DNA from: Pseudomonadota bacterium
GTDB taxonomy: Bacteria; Desulfobacterota; Binatia; Binatales; Binataceae
NCBI GenBank assembly: GCA_021324755.1
Contig: JAJPIL010000004.1
Span: forward strand, 1-64,000
Reading direction: 5' to 3'
Length of the DNA: 64,000 nt
This document shows positions 63,684 through 64,000 of this stretch, one piece after another (positions within the stretch are counted from its first letter, which is position 1; each line of letters starts with the position of its first letter). The translations under genes and the position numbers were made by a program. The notes under the pieces are model-generated. The model searched no databases. It had not been told where the DNA came from and saw nothing but the letters and a program-made list of their open reading frames with translations.

Positions 63684-64000
63684 ATGTCACCGGAAGAATA
63701 CGCTCGAAGGTTCAATGAATCTTTTTCGCGCCACACTCTCAACGAAAGCATCGGAATCGTTTTACTTTCGGCTGGCGAGGGAAAAGCGCGAGCCCAACTT
63801 GAGTTCTCTCACGCGGTCGCACAGCCAACGGGACTTTTTCACGCCGGCGCGATCATCGCTCTCGCCGACGTCGCAGCTACCTCGGCCTGCTTGGCCGAAA
63901 TCAATCCAGCTGGCGAACCACGCCCCGAGCTTTTTCCATTAGCCTTCCAGATCTCGGCCAACCTACTTCGTAATACTCGAGGCGGCAAAATTTTTGCCGA
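63684..64000 (+). CDS. PaaI-like hotdog-fold thioesterase, partial
   Basis: The ATG at 63684 follows GGGAGGA. The 105 visible residues are cut by the window edge. AVAQPTGLFHAGAIIALADVAA is the hotdog segment with the catalytic histidine/aspartate region of PaaI-type thioesterases. It probably hydrolyses acyl-CoA esters. The C-terminal strand lies outside the window. Confidence 0.85.
   Translation, partial: MSPEEYARRFNESFSRHTLNESIGIVLLSAGEGKARAQLEFSHAVAQPTGLFHAGAIIALADVAATSACLAEINPAGEPRPELFPLAFQISANLLRNTRGGKIFA

Overview
This window comes from a Gram-negative bacterium with about 55% GC. It encodes a TonB-dependent outer-membrane receptor, a periplasmic-type mercury-binding protein and acyl-CoA/CoA-transferase genes. 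The mix would fit a deltaproteobacterial or Binatota-like soil lineage, but no taxonomic marker such as rRNA is present, so this is a guess.

Layout. (1) 1-6169: two short CRISPR arrays with I-E-like palindromic repeats flank an assimilatory nitrite reductase block (nirB, nirD), a truncated siroheme synthase gene and a decayed IS256-family transposase. (2) 6412-8823: a TonB-dependent receptor. (3) 9.7-25.8 kb: a defence island. One strand carries a HerA-type ATPase, a NurA nuclease and a large nuclease/adenine-methyltransferase fusion, preceded by a fragment of a different methyltransferase. The other strand carries a complete type III-B effector operon (csx-cmr1-2-3-4-5-6) behind a near-consensus promoter. 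Its Cas10 has no HD nuclease domain but keeps the GGDD cyclase motif, and its first gene encodes a CARF-HEPN-CARF-like protein. No cas1, cas2 or cas6 is in the window. (4) 25.9-36 kb: a scattered stress region with an MpaB-like oxygenase, three Hsp20 proteins, a DnaJ-like protein, a zinc ribbon, a rhodanese, an amidase, a dodecin, a gamma-carbonic-anhydrase-like protein and a DUF72 protein, plus two palindromic/structured elements. (5) 36.3-42.4 kb: a mercury locus. An ECF sigma factor and a zinc-finger anti-sigma factor diverge from merT, merA, merP and a merB-like gene. (6) 42.7-64 kb: a tRNA, fatty-acid/CoA enzymes, a FIST sensor protein, an M20 peptidase, endonuclease III, a MoxR-DUF58-VWA operon, and a run of small redox genes and two tRNAs.

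Most notable observation. The merB-like gene (41145-42056) is interrupted by an in-frame TGA. The frame continues for 36 more codons that look homologous to the C-terminal part of MerB. The TGA lies where MerB has an active-site cysteine, and a perfect 7-bp hairpin with a GGUC loop starts 12 nt after it, as expected of a bacterial SECIS element. This is a strong candidate for a selenocysteine-containing organomercurial lyase. Ordinary gene callers would cut it at codon 266.

How the genes work together. The mer genes would import Hg(II) (MerP, MerT), cleave C-Hg bonds (MerB-like) and reduce Hg(II) (MerA); no merR is visible, so the ECF sigma pair is the likely local regulator. In the III-B system, the Cmr complex would make cyclic oligoadenylate through Cas10 and activate the linked CARF-HEPN RNase. 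All calls come from reading the sequence; no database search was run.
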